This document shows, piece by piece, positions 55,466 to 63,642 of a stretch of 64,000 bases of DNA; the stretch's first letter is position 1; the number at the start of each line of letters is the position of its first letter. The notes under the pieces are model-generated. The model was given only the letters and a program-made list of their open reading frames with translations, was not told the origin of the DNA and made no database searches. The position numbers and the translations under genes were made by a program. The DNA lies in the NCBI RefSeq assembly GCF_904528075.1, contig NZ_LR882035.1, forward strand, positions 2,294,001 to 2,358,000, in the 5' to 3' direction. Origin of the DNA: Agreia sp. COWG (GTDB lineage: Bacteria; Actinomycetota; Actinomycetes; Actinomycetales; Microbacteriaceae).

Positions 55466-57106
55466 ATGACACCCCTTCGAAGACTCATCGCCATCATCTC
55501 CGCCGTGTGCACCGCCATGGCGTCCCTCGGCCTGCTGTTCGTCGCAGCTCAGCCCGCGAGCGCCATCGCCTCTAGCGGGCACGGGGTCGGTCACCTCTCG
55601 AGCCAGAACGGTTTCTCCTGGCTCGGCTCGTACCGTCTCGACGACGGTTCTCTCGTGTTCTGCCTCGAGGCGGGCAAGCAAGCCCCGACCGGCCACGACT
55701 ACGCCTTCGTCGATGCCTCGACCCTCGGCCGATTCTCGCCAGACGATCTGGCCCGGCTCGCCTACATCTCGAGGTCGTGGGCCGGGTCGGCCGATGCCAC
55801 CGAGGCCGCAAGCGGGCAACTCGCAACGTGGGCGATCGCAGGGCTCCAGGGGCACAGCCTGGCCGATTACGCCTCTCGCGCCAACGAGTCGGCGCAGGCG
55901 GTGCTCGACGCTACGGATCGCATCCTCGCCATCACCAACGGCCCGCTCGGCGCATCCCGTTCCGTCACGGCCGATGTCGAGCTCACTCCGGTCACCGGCT
56001 CGGGTTCCCTGTCTGTGAGCACGAACCTCACCGTCGACTTCCTCTCCTCAGGACCGACCCGGCTCGCAACGGGAAGCGCATCGGGCCTGCTCACCCTCAC
56101 CGGTGCGACCTTCGACGATTCCACCAGCCAGCGCATAGTGACCAACGGCGAGAGCTACCCGATCACGGCCACAGGGCCAGATTCTGTCGTCGACGTCGCC
56201 GCGAGCGTGACCTACGACTCGCTGCCGTACGGCTCGCAGTTCACCGCCGGGCTGGCCGGCGACACCGTTCAGCAGGTCCTGGTCGGCCGGCCGGGCTCGG
56301 CCAAGGGCTCCGATGCGACGACCGTGACCGTGCCCTCCAGCAAGCGTTTCCAACCGGCCGTCACGACGAAGACCAGCGCGAGCGTCGCCTCCGTCGGTGC
56401 GACCATCAGCGACGAGCTCGTTCTCTCGGCCCGCCCCGACTCCGCGGCTGACACCCTCCTGTCCGAATGGGGCGTCTACCTGCCCGCGACACCGCCGCCC
56501 GCGGGCTCACTGCCTGCGGTCGATGCGAAGGGCATGCTCCCCATTCCCGTGGTCGTCGAGAGCTCGCTGCTCGGCCCCTTCCCCGACCCCATCGAGCCCG
56601 CGGCCGATGCGCCGATGGGAGCGCCCGTCGTCTGCACGGTTGAGGTCGACGTCGCCACGGGGCCCGGCACGTACCGCACCCCGGAATGCACGCTGCCGTC
56701 CTCCGGCTATTACGTCTGGGTTGAGCGCATCGTGCCCGAACGCACCCCGGAGGAGAAAGGCGGAGGCCGTATCCTCCCCTGGCAGTCCACCTTCGGCACG
56801 GCCAGCGAGATCACCTTCGTGGAGTTTCCGCCGCCGGTCGTTCCCGAGGTACCGGATGCGGCCATCGCCGCGGCTCCCCCTGTGCTGGCCGACACCGGCC
56901 TCGGAGACGGCGGCGCTGCCCTGCTGCCCCTCTCGCTCGCATCAGTCGTCGCCGGGTTGTCGCTGCTCGTCGGGGTACTGTGGGCGCGGCGGGCCTCGCA
57001 CCGAGCCCCCGGTCGCCGAGGGGAATCGTCATGGCAGCCATATCAGCATCTGCCCGGCCGTCCCGCCCTCGCGGAATCCGTGACATCGCAGCAGAGTCAG
57101 TTTTGA
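55466..57106 (+). CDS. secreted LADTG-anchored surface protein with predicted Cys-Gln thioester domain
   Basis: 546 residues. Signal peptide with cleavage after ASA (residue 33). Residues ~45-150 look like a thioester domain: C66 in LVFCLEAG and Q118 in GQLATWAI, the arrangement of Cys-Gln thioester proteins that bind host or surface amines in other Gram-positives. Beta-sandwich repeats follow, then PPVLADTG (474-478), a membrane helix and a positive cluster, i.e. a LAXTG-type sorting signal. Unusually, about 40 residues follow the helix. The ATG at 55466 is preferred for the signal peptide. Confidence 0.82.
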   Translation: MTPLRRLIAIISAVCTAMASLGLLFVAAQPASAIASSGHGVGHLSSQNGFSWLGSYRLDDGSLVFCLEAGKQAPTGHDYAFVDASTLGRFSPDDLARLAYISRSWAGSADATEAASGQLATWAIAGLQGHSLADYASRANESAQAVLDATDRILAITNGPLGASRSVTADVELTPVTGSGSLSVSTNLTVDFLSSGPTRLATGSASGLLTLTGATFDDSTSQRIVTNGESYPITATGPDSVVDVAASVTYDSLPYGSQFTAGLAGDTVQQVLVGRPGSAKGSDATTVTVPSSKRFQPAVTTKTSASVASVGATISDELVLSARPDSAADTLLSEWGVYLPATPPPAGSLPAVDAKGMLPIPVVVESSLLGPFPDPIEPAADAPMGAPVVCTVEVDVATGPGTYRTPECTLPSSGYYVWVERIVPERTPEEKGGGRILPWQSTFGTASEITFVEFPPPVVPEVPDAAIAAAPPVLADTGLGDGGAALLPLSLASVVAGLSLLVGVLWARRASHRAPGRRGESSWQPYQHLPGRPALAESVTSQQSQF

Positions 57107-57840
57107 TCGCCGCGGGCGGGCGGGCCATCCTGCTGCAGATCGCGAACCCGGCCGTCGGGCTGGGTGTCGCCGAGCACAGTGATTTCACCGCCCGCCCGAC
57201 AGCACGCCTGGCCAATACCCTCGCCTACATCTATGCGGTCGTCTACGGCACGGCGGCGCAACGGGCCGCGGCCGTCGCTGCAGTCGGCCAGGCCCATGCA
57301 CCCGTGCGCAGCTCAGCCGGCGGCGACGACCTCGCCTATTCGGCGTTCGACCCTCGGCTGCAATTATGGGTCGCCGCGACCCTCTACGACTCCGCGGTCG
57401 ACATGCACCAGCGAATCGATGGAGCCCTCGACGCAGCCAGCGCCGAGCTCGTCTACCGCGAGTATGCCGTGCTCGGAACGGCACTGCAGCTGCCCCCGGA
57501 GCTGTGGCCCGCCGACCTCCAGGCCTTCGATGTCTACTTCGCCGAGCAGCTCACGCTTCTGCACACCGATGACCAGACGCGCGCCGTCGCAGCAGCCCTC
57601 CTGCACCCCACGGTGGGGCCGATCTGGCTCAAGGCCGCGATGCCCGTCGCCGGGCTCGTGACCGCCGGGCTTCTCCCTGCCCCGGTCAGAGAGAGCTTCG
57701 GCCTGCCGTGGTCTGCAACCCGACAGCGCCGCTTCGATCGGCTGATGCTGATCACCCGCGTCGTCTACCCGCGGCTGCCGCGAGCGCTGCGGCACCTTCC
57801 CCGCCATCGACTGCTCGCTTCTCGCCCCGCCGCAGGCTAG
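57031..57840 (+). CDS. MpaB/DUF2236-family (latex-clearing oxygenase-like) protein
   Basis: 269 residues from the ATG at 57031, which overlaps the preceding gene by 76 nt; the family core IAAESVLIAAGGRAILLQIANPAVGLGVAEHS requires a start upstream of 57106. Also DPRLQLWVAATLYDS. MpaB-like proteins are heme or b-type cytochrome oxygenases, as in latex clearing and some toxin pathways; the role here is unknown. The stop shares CTAG with the convergent SGNH gene. Confidence 0.8.
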   Translation: MAAISASARPSRPRGIRDIAAESVLIAAGGRAILLQIANPAVGLGVAEHSDFTARPTARLANTLAYIYAVVYGTAAQRAAAVAAVGQAHAPVRSSAGGDDLAYSAFDPRLQLWVAATLYDSAVDMHQRIDGALDAASAELVYREYAVLGTALQLPPELWPADLQAFDVYFAEQLTLLHTDDQTRAVAAALLHPTVGPIWLKAAMPVAGLVTAGLLPAPVRESFGLPWSATRQRRFDRLMLITRVVYPRLPRALRHLPRHRLLASRPAAG

Positions 57841-59078
57841 GCGGGAACTGCGCTCAGCTTCGCCGAGATGACGCGCGCCATCTCTGCATATCCCGCCGAC
57901 GTCAAGTGAATTCCGTCTTTGAATCCCCATTTGTGGGGATCGTTGTTCACGCCGAACGTCATGTACTGTCCGACGTCGAAGTAGTCCACCGTGCGGGTAC
58001 CACCCGCGACGTCTGCCAACCCAGTCCGGAGATCGGCCCAGGTGCACCGTGCAGCACCCTCTCTCACAGGCTTGAAAGGAACGATCAAGAGGATCGGGGC
58101 GGCAGTATGCGCTCGAATGAGACTGATGACCCTCGAGGTCTCCGTCTTGATCTGCGCCTGATTCTTCTGTCTCACGTCATTTGTGCCCCAGGCCATCGTC
58201 ACGAGCGACGGTGCGAACCTGTCGATCGCGTCGGCCCACGAGCTCACTCCGGATTGCGTGTTTCCGGGCTCGCCATTAGAAGCGGACGAAAATTGCCACG
58301 TGGCTGAGCCGGATTGGCCACCCTCGATGACATGGATGTTTCGGTTCTCGTCGCCGTTGAAGAGCCACACACCCTCTATCTGCGGATAGTCGACTTCTTT
58401 GTAGCTCGTGTCGGGTTGGGGCTGCACCTGAATGGTGTGAGGACCTGACGAGGACACGGCTTTGGTGAACGTGTTCTCCCCTACGTTTTCCTGCGGGACG
58501 GCTATCCACGCCCCATCGTCGATCCTCACCTGAATTGCACTCTTCGCCGTAGGCGCGCGCCAGGCCAGCTTGAATGAGGTGAACTCGCGAGCGGCGAGCG
58601 TTCCTACAGACGTGGGGTCGAGCCTGATGCACCGACGACCGACGCCATACAAGCTCGCTGCGACGACAGGGCCGGTGAACGTGAACAGCTTCTCCGTCCA
58701 CGCGGGGGCACCGTCACGGAACACCTGATGCCGCGCAGCGATATAGTCCACGCCCCTTCCCGCTGAGGGAGAGAACTGAGAGCGCAGCATCTCCCTCACC
58801 TGTGCGGGGTAGCCATCCTGCAAGGTGTCGGCGCCATACCCCTCGGTGAGGGAATCACCCAGCATGAGGATGGTGGCCTTCTCTGAACCGGCGCGGTCGC
58901 GCTGCGCGTAGAACGGCGCGAGCCTGTCCTGCGGCCCGTAGGTGAACTTCGGCAGCACCGTCTGCGCGGCGAATGCCCTCTGCGCGGGAGCGAACGTGGC
59001 AAGGCCGACCCCGACCGCGGCTGCGCCGCTTCCCACAAGAAAGGTGCGTCGAGAAAAAGGTGAACCGAGCTGTTCCAT
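57837..59078 (-). CDS. Tat-exported SGNH/GDSL hydrolase
   Basis: 413 residues. A Tat signal (SRRTFLVGSG) is followed by a GDSL-type hydrolase: catalytic Ser in MLGDSLTEGYGAD, oxyanion Asn in WGTNDVRQK and the D..H dyad in KDGIHLTSAGY. A central beta insert (residues ~130-245) resembles a carbohydrate-binding or jelly-roll module. Probably a secreted esterase acting on a polysaccharide or lipid. Confidence 0.87.
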   Translation of the reverse strand: MEQLGSPFSRRTFLVGSGAAAVGVGLATFAPAQRAFAAQTVLPKFTYGPQDRLAPFYAQRDRAGSEKATILMLGDSLTEGYGADTLQDGYPAQVREMLRSQFSPSAGRGVDYIAARHQVFRDGAPAWTEKLFTFTGPVVAASLYGVGRRCIRLDPTSVGTLAAREFTSFKLAWRAPTAKSAIQVRIDDGAWIAVPQENVGENTFTKAVSSSGPHTIQVQPQPDTSYKEVDYPQIEGVWLFNGDENRNIHVIEGGQSGSATWQFSSASNGEPGNTQSGVSSWADAIDRFAPSLVTMAWGTNDVRQKNQAQIKTETSRVISLIRAHTAAPILLIVPFKPVREGAARCTWADLRTGLADVAGGTRTVDYFDVGQYMTFGVNNDPHKWGFKDGIHLTSAGYAEMARVISAKLSAVPA

Positions 59079-59095
59079 TGCTACCCCCAGAAGTC

Positions 59096-59121
59096 ACGAA
59101 CGGTGCGACCGCAACGTTCGT
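59096..59121. repeat. inverted repeat upstream of the SGNH gene
   Basis: ACGAACG and CGTTCGT around 12 bp, 18 nt from the start codon; may be an operator. Confidence 0.35.
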
Positions 59122-59136
59122 TACCGAGACTCTAAA

Positions 59137-59152
59137 CCGCGAGATCTCGCGG
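59137..59152. repeat. perfect 16-bp palindrome between pcrA and the SGNH gene
   Basis: CCGCGAGATCTCGCGG is fully self-complementary. It could be an operator for the SGNH gene or part of a pcrA terminator; it has no T-run. Confidence 0.4.
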
Positions 59153-59219
59153 CAGAACCTCTGGGAGCGGCTAATATTCATTGCCTCGGCAGGTTCGTCG
59201 AGGCGGCGCCGACGAGTGG

Positions 59220-61670
59220 CTAGATCTTCTCGATGGGGGCGATCTTGATGAGCAGCTTCTTGGCACCAGCGGCTTCGAACTGCACGTGCGCCACCCGTTT
59301 CGTTCCCTCACCGGTGACCTGATTCACCCGGCCCTCACCGAAATCGCTGTGCCGGATGCGATCGCCCGGCAGCAGCTCGAGATCTCCGTTGTCGCGCACC
59401 TTGTTGGTGATGGTGTTGGCCCACTCGGCCTTCGGCCGCGGTGGAAGCGCCGGAAAGTCGCTGCCGCCCTGGGACGAGCCCCACGAACTCTTGCGAGACC
59501 CACGGTCGGCGTTCAGAGCCCTCGGCTGTGTGCCGCCGCGTGAGGTCGCCATGCCGGGCGATTGAACCCACTCGATGAGCTCGGCGGGAATCTCTTGCAG
59601 GTATCGGCTGGGCATCGCGACGGCCGTCTCGCCGTATTGGGCCCGGGTCATGGCCAGCGAGAGATAGAGCCTCTTGCGCGCGCGCGTGATGCCCACGTAG
59701 AACAGTCGTCTCTCCTCGGCGGGGCCCCCGGGCTCGTTCGCCGACATGCGGTGCGGAAGCAGATCTTCCTCGATACCGGTCAAGAAGACGGCGTCGAACT
59801 CCAGCCCCTTGGCTGTGTGCAGGGTCATCAACGAGACGGTGCCGCTCGAGTCGTCGAGATCGTCGACCGCCGCCACCAGGGATACCTCGGTGAGAAAGTC
59901 GATGAGGGAACCCTCGGGATTGTTCTTGCCGAACTCCTTTGTGACCGCGAGCAACTCCTCGACGTTCTCGGCGCGCGCCTCGTCTTGCGGGTCGCGTTTG
60001 GCCCTGAGCGCTGTCACGTAGCCGCTCTTCTCCAACAGCAGCGCGAGCACCTCGAAGACCGGGGCGGGGCCTGCGGCGCGGTCGGGATCGATCAGCTCGG
60101 AGGCCTCGTCGAGCAACCCGGCCAGTTGGAGGATGGCGGAGGTCACCTTGGGGCCGAGGCCGAGCGACGCCGCCTGGCGCATGGCCTCTCGATAGCTGAC
60201 CCCGTTGGCCTCTGCGAAGCTCGCCAGCTGCGTCTCGGTCGCCGGTCCGATACCCCGCTTGGGGCTGTTGAGGATTCGGCGGAGCGCCAGCGCATCTTGC
60301 GGGTTCGCCACCGAGATGAGGTACGCCATGACGTCTTTGATCTCGGCACGCTCGTAGAACTTCGTGCCGCCGAGCACCCGATAGGGCAGGGCCGAACGAA
60401 TGAAGATCTCTTCCAGCGCACGGGTCTGTGCATTTGTTCGGTAGAAGACGGCGATGTCTTTGTAGGCCGTTCCCGAGTCGTGCAGCTTGCCGATCTCGTC
60501 GGCGATGAACTGGGCCTCGTCGTGACCGGAGTACCCGGTGTAGCCCAGAATCTTGTCGCCGTCGCCGACGGTCGTGAAGAGTTTCTTGTCTTTGCGGTCG
60601 AAATTGTTCGAGATGACCGCGTTGGCCGCCGACAGGATGTTCTGGGTCGAGCGATAGTTCTGTTCGAGCAGAACGACCTTGGCACCCGGGTAGTCGCGCT
60701 CGAACTCGACGATGTTACGAATGTCTGCGCCGCGGAACGCGTAGATCGACTGGTCGGAGTCTCCGACCACGGTCAGCGACGCTCCGGGAACGGGAGGCTG
60801 GCCCGGGTCGACGGAACCGGGAGACAGCGTCAGCTCGTGGATGAGCGAGTACTGGGCGTGGTTGGTGTCTTGGTATTCGTCGACCAGGATGTGCCTGAAT
60901 CGGCGGCGATACTGCTCCGCAACCTGCGGGAACGCTCGAAACAGAAAGACAGTCTGACTGATCAGGTCGTCGAAGTCGAAGGCGTTCGCCGCCTGCAGGC
61001 TCCGCGTGTACTGCCGGAAGATCTCGACGAAGAGGGCTTCCTGCGGGTCGGCGAAGTTGGCGGTGCGCGCGTAGCTCTCGACATCGGCCAATTCGTTCTT
61101 GAGCTTCGAGATCTTGCCGGAGACCGATCCCACGGTGAAGCCGAACGTGTCGGCCTGCAGCTCCTTGATGATGCGCTTGATCAGCACGCGGCTGTCGGCA
61201 GAATCGTAGATGGTGAAGCTCTTCGTGAAGCCGAAGTTCTCGGCCTCGCGACGCAGGATGCGCACGCAGGCCGAGTGGAACGTCGAGATCCACATGCCCT
61301 GGGAGGCCTGCCCGAGCAGCTGTTCTACCCGCTCGCGCATCTCGGCGGCGGCCTTGTTGGTGAAGGTGATCGCCAGGATCTGGCTCGGCCACGCCTCGCG
61401 GCTCTCGATGAGGCTTGCCACCCGGTGGGTGAGTACCCGGGTCTTGCCCGAGCCCGCCCCGGCGACGATGAGCAGTGCGGGCCCGCGGTATTCCACGGCC
61501 ACCTTCTGCTGAGGGTTGAGCCCATCGAGAAGTTCGTGCGGGATGCCACCACCCGCCCCGGATCGGGGCCCGCCACCGTCGAGGATGATCGGCTTCAGCG
61601 GGGCTGATGCCTGGCCCTCCGCCGAGCCTGTCGCTGGGCTTGCCGAGGGGAGGTCGAAGAGGCTTGTCAT
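59220..61670 (-). CDS. pcrA: ATP-dependent DNA helicase PcrA/UvrD
   Basis: 816 residues. SF1A motifs are complete: Q motif LNPQQKVAVEY, Walker A AGAGSGKTRVL, TFTNKAAAEMRER, DEYQDTN (Walker B), GDSDQSIYAFRGAD, QNYRST, TLHTAKGLEFDAVFL and VGITRARKRL. The C-terminus contains a Tudor-like domain (PGDRIRHSDFGEGRV) that binds RNA polymerase in PcrA/UvrD. A 40-residue Ala/Gly-rich N-terminus precedes the core. TAAACT lies 9 nt before the ATG. Confidence 0.96.
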   Translation of the reverse strand: MTSLFDLPSASPATGSAEGQASAPLKPIILDGGGPRSGAGGGIPHELLDGLNPQQKVAVEYRGPALLIVAGAGSGKTRVLTHRVASLIESREAWPSQILAITFTNKAAAEMRERVEQLLGQASQGMWISTFHSACVRILRREAENFGFTKSFTIYDSADSRVLIKRIIKELQADTFGFTVGSVSGKISKLKNELADVESYARTANFADPQEALFVEIFRQYTRSLQAANAFDFDDLISQTVFLFRAFPQVAEQYRRRFRHILVDEYQDTNHAQYSLIHELTLSPGSVDPGQPPVPGASLTVVGDSDQSIYAFRGADIRNIVEFERDYPGAKVVLLEQNYRSTQNILSAANAVISNNFDRKDKKLFTTVGDGDKILGYTGYSGHDEAQFIADEIGKLHDSGTAYKDIAVFYRTNAQTRALEEIFIRSALPYRVLGGTKFYERAEIKDVMAYLISVANPQDALALRRILNSPKRGIGPATETQLASFAEANGVSYREAMRQAASLGLGPKVTSAILQLAGLLDEASELIDPDRAAGPAPVFEVLALLLEKSGYVTALRAKRDPQDEARAENVEELLAVTKEFGKNNPEGSLIDFLTEVSLVAAVDDLDDSSGTVSLMTLHTAKGLEFDAVFLTGIEEDLLPHRMSANEPGGPAEERRLFYVGITRARKRLYLSLAMTRAQYGETAVAMPSRYLQEIPAELIEWVQSPGMATSRGGTQPRALNADRGSRKSSWGSSQGGSDFPALPPRPKAEWANTITNKVRDNGDLELLPGDRIRHSDFGEGRVNQVTGEGTKRVAHVQFEAAGAKKLLIKIAPIEKI

Positions 61671-61682
61671 ATCGACTTCAGT

Positions 61683-62729
61683 TTAAGCGGAACCGCCGAC
61701 AGCGTCCCGCCGAGTATCGATTGTCTTACGTGCGGCCACGGCCAGATCAGCATGATCGGCGAAGACCCCGTCGATGCCGGTCGAGAGGATGCGGGTGAAT
61801 TCGCCCTCCCAATCGCCGAAAGCCCGGGGCTCCAGGCCACGGCGGAACGGCCGACCCAAAAACTTGTTCTCGGGCCTGAGGGTCCAGCAGAAGACCTCGA
61901 GACCCGCCCCATGGGCACGGTCGACGACCTCGGATCGCACGTAGCCTCCCGGCTCATCCTTCGGCCGGACCATGCTCTTGTCGACACTGATGCCCTCAAC
62001 GTCGCGGCGCAGCGCTCGTAGGCCGTCGTCGGTGAGGAACGAGGCGTAGCTGGCCGCCCGCGAGCCGTCGCGCGCGACGAGGTCGGGCGGGCATCCGGAT
62101 GCCTCGAGCAGAAAGACGTTCTTCGACCGGATGCCCCTGGCCCGCAGCTTCGTCAACGCAGACTTCTCGAAGCACTCGACGGTGAGCCTGCCGTCGCCGG
62201 AGTTCCAGCCCTGCTCGACCAGCGCGTCCGCCACGAGCTCGTCCAATCCGATGCCGATCGACTCGAAGTAGGTGGCGTGCTTGATCTCGGCCACCAGTCC
62301 GACAGCGCGCCCAGTCGACTCCGCCGCCCTGTCCAGCATCTCGAGCAGATCCGTCAGGCGCAGTATCCCCTCCTGACCGTCGAAATCTGCACTCGAGCGA
62401 CGGATACCCGGCAGTCGTTCTCGGCACCGCAACCCACTCAACTCAGCCCACGTGAAGTCCTCCGTAAACCACCCGCTGAGCCGTTCTCCGTCTATGGTCT
62501 TCGTGGTGTGGCGGGCGGCATACTCCGGTCGGGACGCGACATCCGTCGTGCCGGAGATCTCGTTCTCGTGCCGAAGCACGAGCACGCCGTCTTTCGTCGC
62601 GACGATGTCGGGCTCGATGGCATCGGCCCCCAGGGCGATGGCGAGCTCGTACGAAGAGCGCGTGTGCTCCGGACGATAGCCGGGCGCACCACGATGCCCG
62701 ATGACGAGGGGTCTCTCACAGCGAATCAC
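61683..62729 (-). CDS. glpQ: glycerophosphodiester phosphodiesterase
   Basis: 348 residues from the GTG at 62729 (another ATG at 62786 lacks a sensible ribosome site). GDPD signature IGHRGAPGYRPEHTRSSYELAIALGADAIEPDIVATKDGVLVLRHEN with catalytic His pair and metal-binding Glu/Asp. No signal peptide, so probably cytoplasmic, recovering glycerol-3-phosphate and phosphate from glycerophosphodiesters. The frame stays open far upstream as a shadow of the Bax-inhibitor gene. Confidence 0.92.
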   Translation of the reverse strand: MIRCERPLVIGHRGAPGYRPEHTRSSYELAIALGADAIEPDIVATKDGVLVLRHENEISGTTDVASRPEYAARHTTKTIDGERLSGWFTEDFTWAELSGLRCRERLPGIRRSSADFDGQEGILRLTDLLEMLDRAAESTGRAVGLVAEIKHATYFESIGIGLDELVADALVEQGWNSGDGRLTVECFEKSALTKLRARGIRSKNVFLLEASGCPPDLVARDGSRAASYASFLTDDGLRALRRDVEGISVDKSMVRPKDEPGGYVRSEVVDRAHGAGLEVFCWTLRPENKFLGRPFRRGLEPRAFGDWEGEFTRILSTGIDGVFADHADLAVAARKTIDTRRDAVGGSA

Positions 62730-62855
62730 CCCAGTACGGTACCGGGAGAGCCTGCGCTCTGGGCGAAAAGCCTGCGAAACCCCCATCTTTCCGGGCGCCA
62801 ACCCCCGGTCACCCGGTAGATTTGAACTCCGTCCACCAACGTATAAGAGGATCTC

Positions 62856-63641
62856 ATGCCGTCGGCGAACCCCGCGTTCACACGCAACCCCGTATTCAAT
62901 GGCAAGGGTGTGCGCGATGCCGCCCCCACCCTGTCGAGCACGCAGCTGCAGGACATGTACGAGCGTCCGTCGGCCGTGCCGACCGACACGTCGCGCATGA
63001 CGTACGACGACACGATCGTCAAGACGGCGCTGCTGTTCGCCGTTCTGCTCGCCGGCGCCGTCGTCGGATGGATCGTTCCCGGGCTCTACATCGTCGGTGC
63101 GCTCGCCGGCTTGGTGCTCGGCCTCGTGAACTCTTTCAAACGCGAGCCGTCGCCGGCGCTGATCATCGCCTACGCTGCGGCGGAGGGCCTCTTCGTCGGT
63201 GGAATCTCTCACGTCTTTGAGGGGCTGTACGACGGCATCGTCATCCAGGCTGTTCTGGCCACGCTCGCCGTGTTCGGCACCACGCTGGCGCTGTTCGCGA
63301 ACGGCAAGATCCGTGCCTCGAAGAGGGCTACCAAGATCTTCCTGATCGCCATGGTCGGCTACGCGGTGTTCTCGTTGCTCAACTTCGTGCTCATGATCGC
63401 CGGGGTCTTCCCGGCCGACAACATGTTCGGCGCCCGCTCCGGCATCGTCGGAATCATCATCGGCGTTCTCGCCATCCTCATGGCGGCCTACTCGCTGGTG
63501 CTCGACTTCGACTTCGTGCAGCGCGGCGTCAAGACCGGCGCCCCGCGCAAGTACGGCTGGTCGGCGGCCTTCGGCCTCACGGTCACGCTGGTCTGGCTCT
63601 ATGTCGAGCTGCTGCGTCTGATCGCCATCTTCCGCAACTAG
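62856..63641 (+). CDS. Bax inhibitor-1/YccA family membrane protein
   Basis: 261 residues. A 50-residue hydrophilic N-terminus (NPAFTRNPVFN) precedes seven membrane helices; EGLFVGGISHVFE and the closing GWSAAFGLTVTLVWLYVELLRLI fit the BI-1/YccA family, with a conserved acidic residue pair (DFDF) near the calcium-gate region. Related proteins form pH-dependent calcium leak channels. An ATG follows AAGAGGA. Confidence 0.88.
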   Translation: MPSANPAFTRNPVFNGKGVRDAAPTLSSTQLQDMYERPSAVPTDTSRMTYDDTIVKTALLFAVLLAGAVVGWIVPGLYIVGALAGLVLGLVNSFKREPSPALIIAYAAAEGLFVGGISHVFEGLYDGIVIQAVLATLAVFGTTLALFANGKIRASKRATKIFLIAMVGYAVFSLLNFVLMIAGVFPADNMFGARSGIVGIIIGVLAILMAAYSLVLDFDFVQRGVKTGAPRKYGWSAAFGLTVTLVWLYVELLRLIAIFRN

Positions 63642-63642
63642 C

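Noticed and set aside
62800-62855. A third PHO box before the Bax-inhibitor gene (GGTCACCC at 62808).
   Set aside because: Only one unit resembles GTTCACC; no 11-bp-phased second unit was found.
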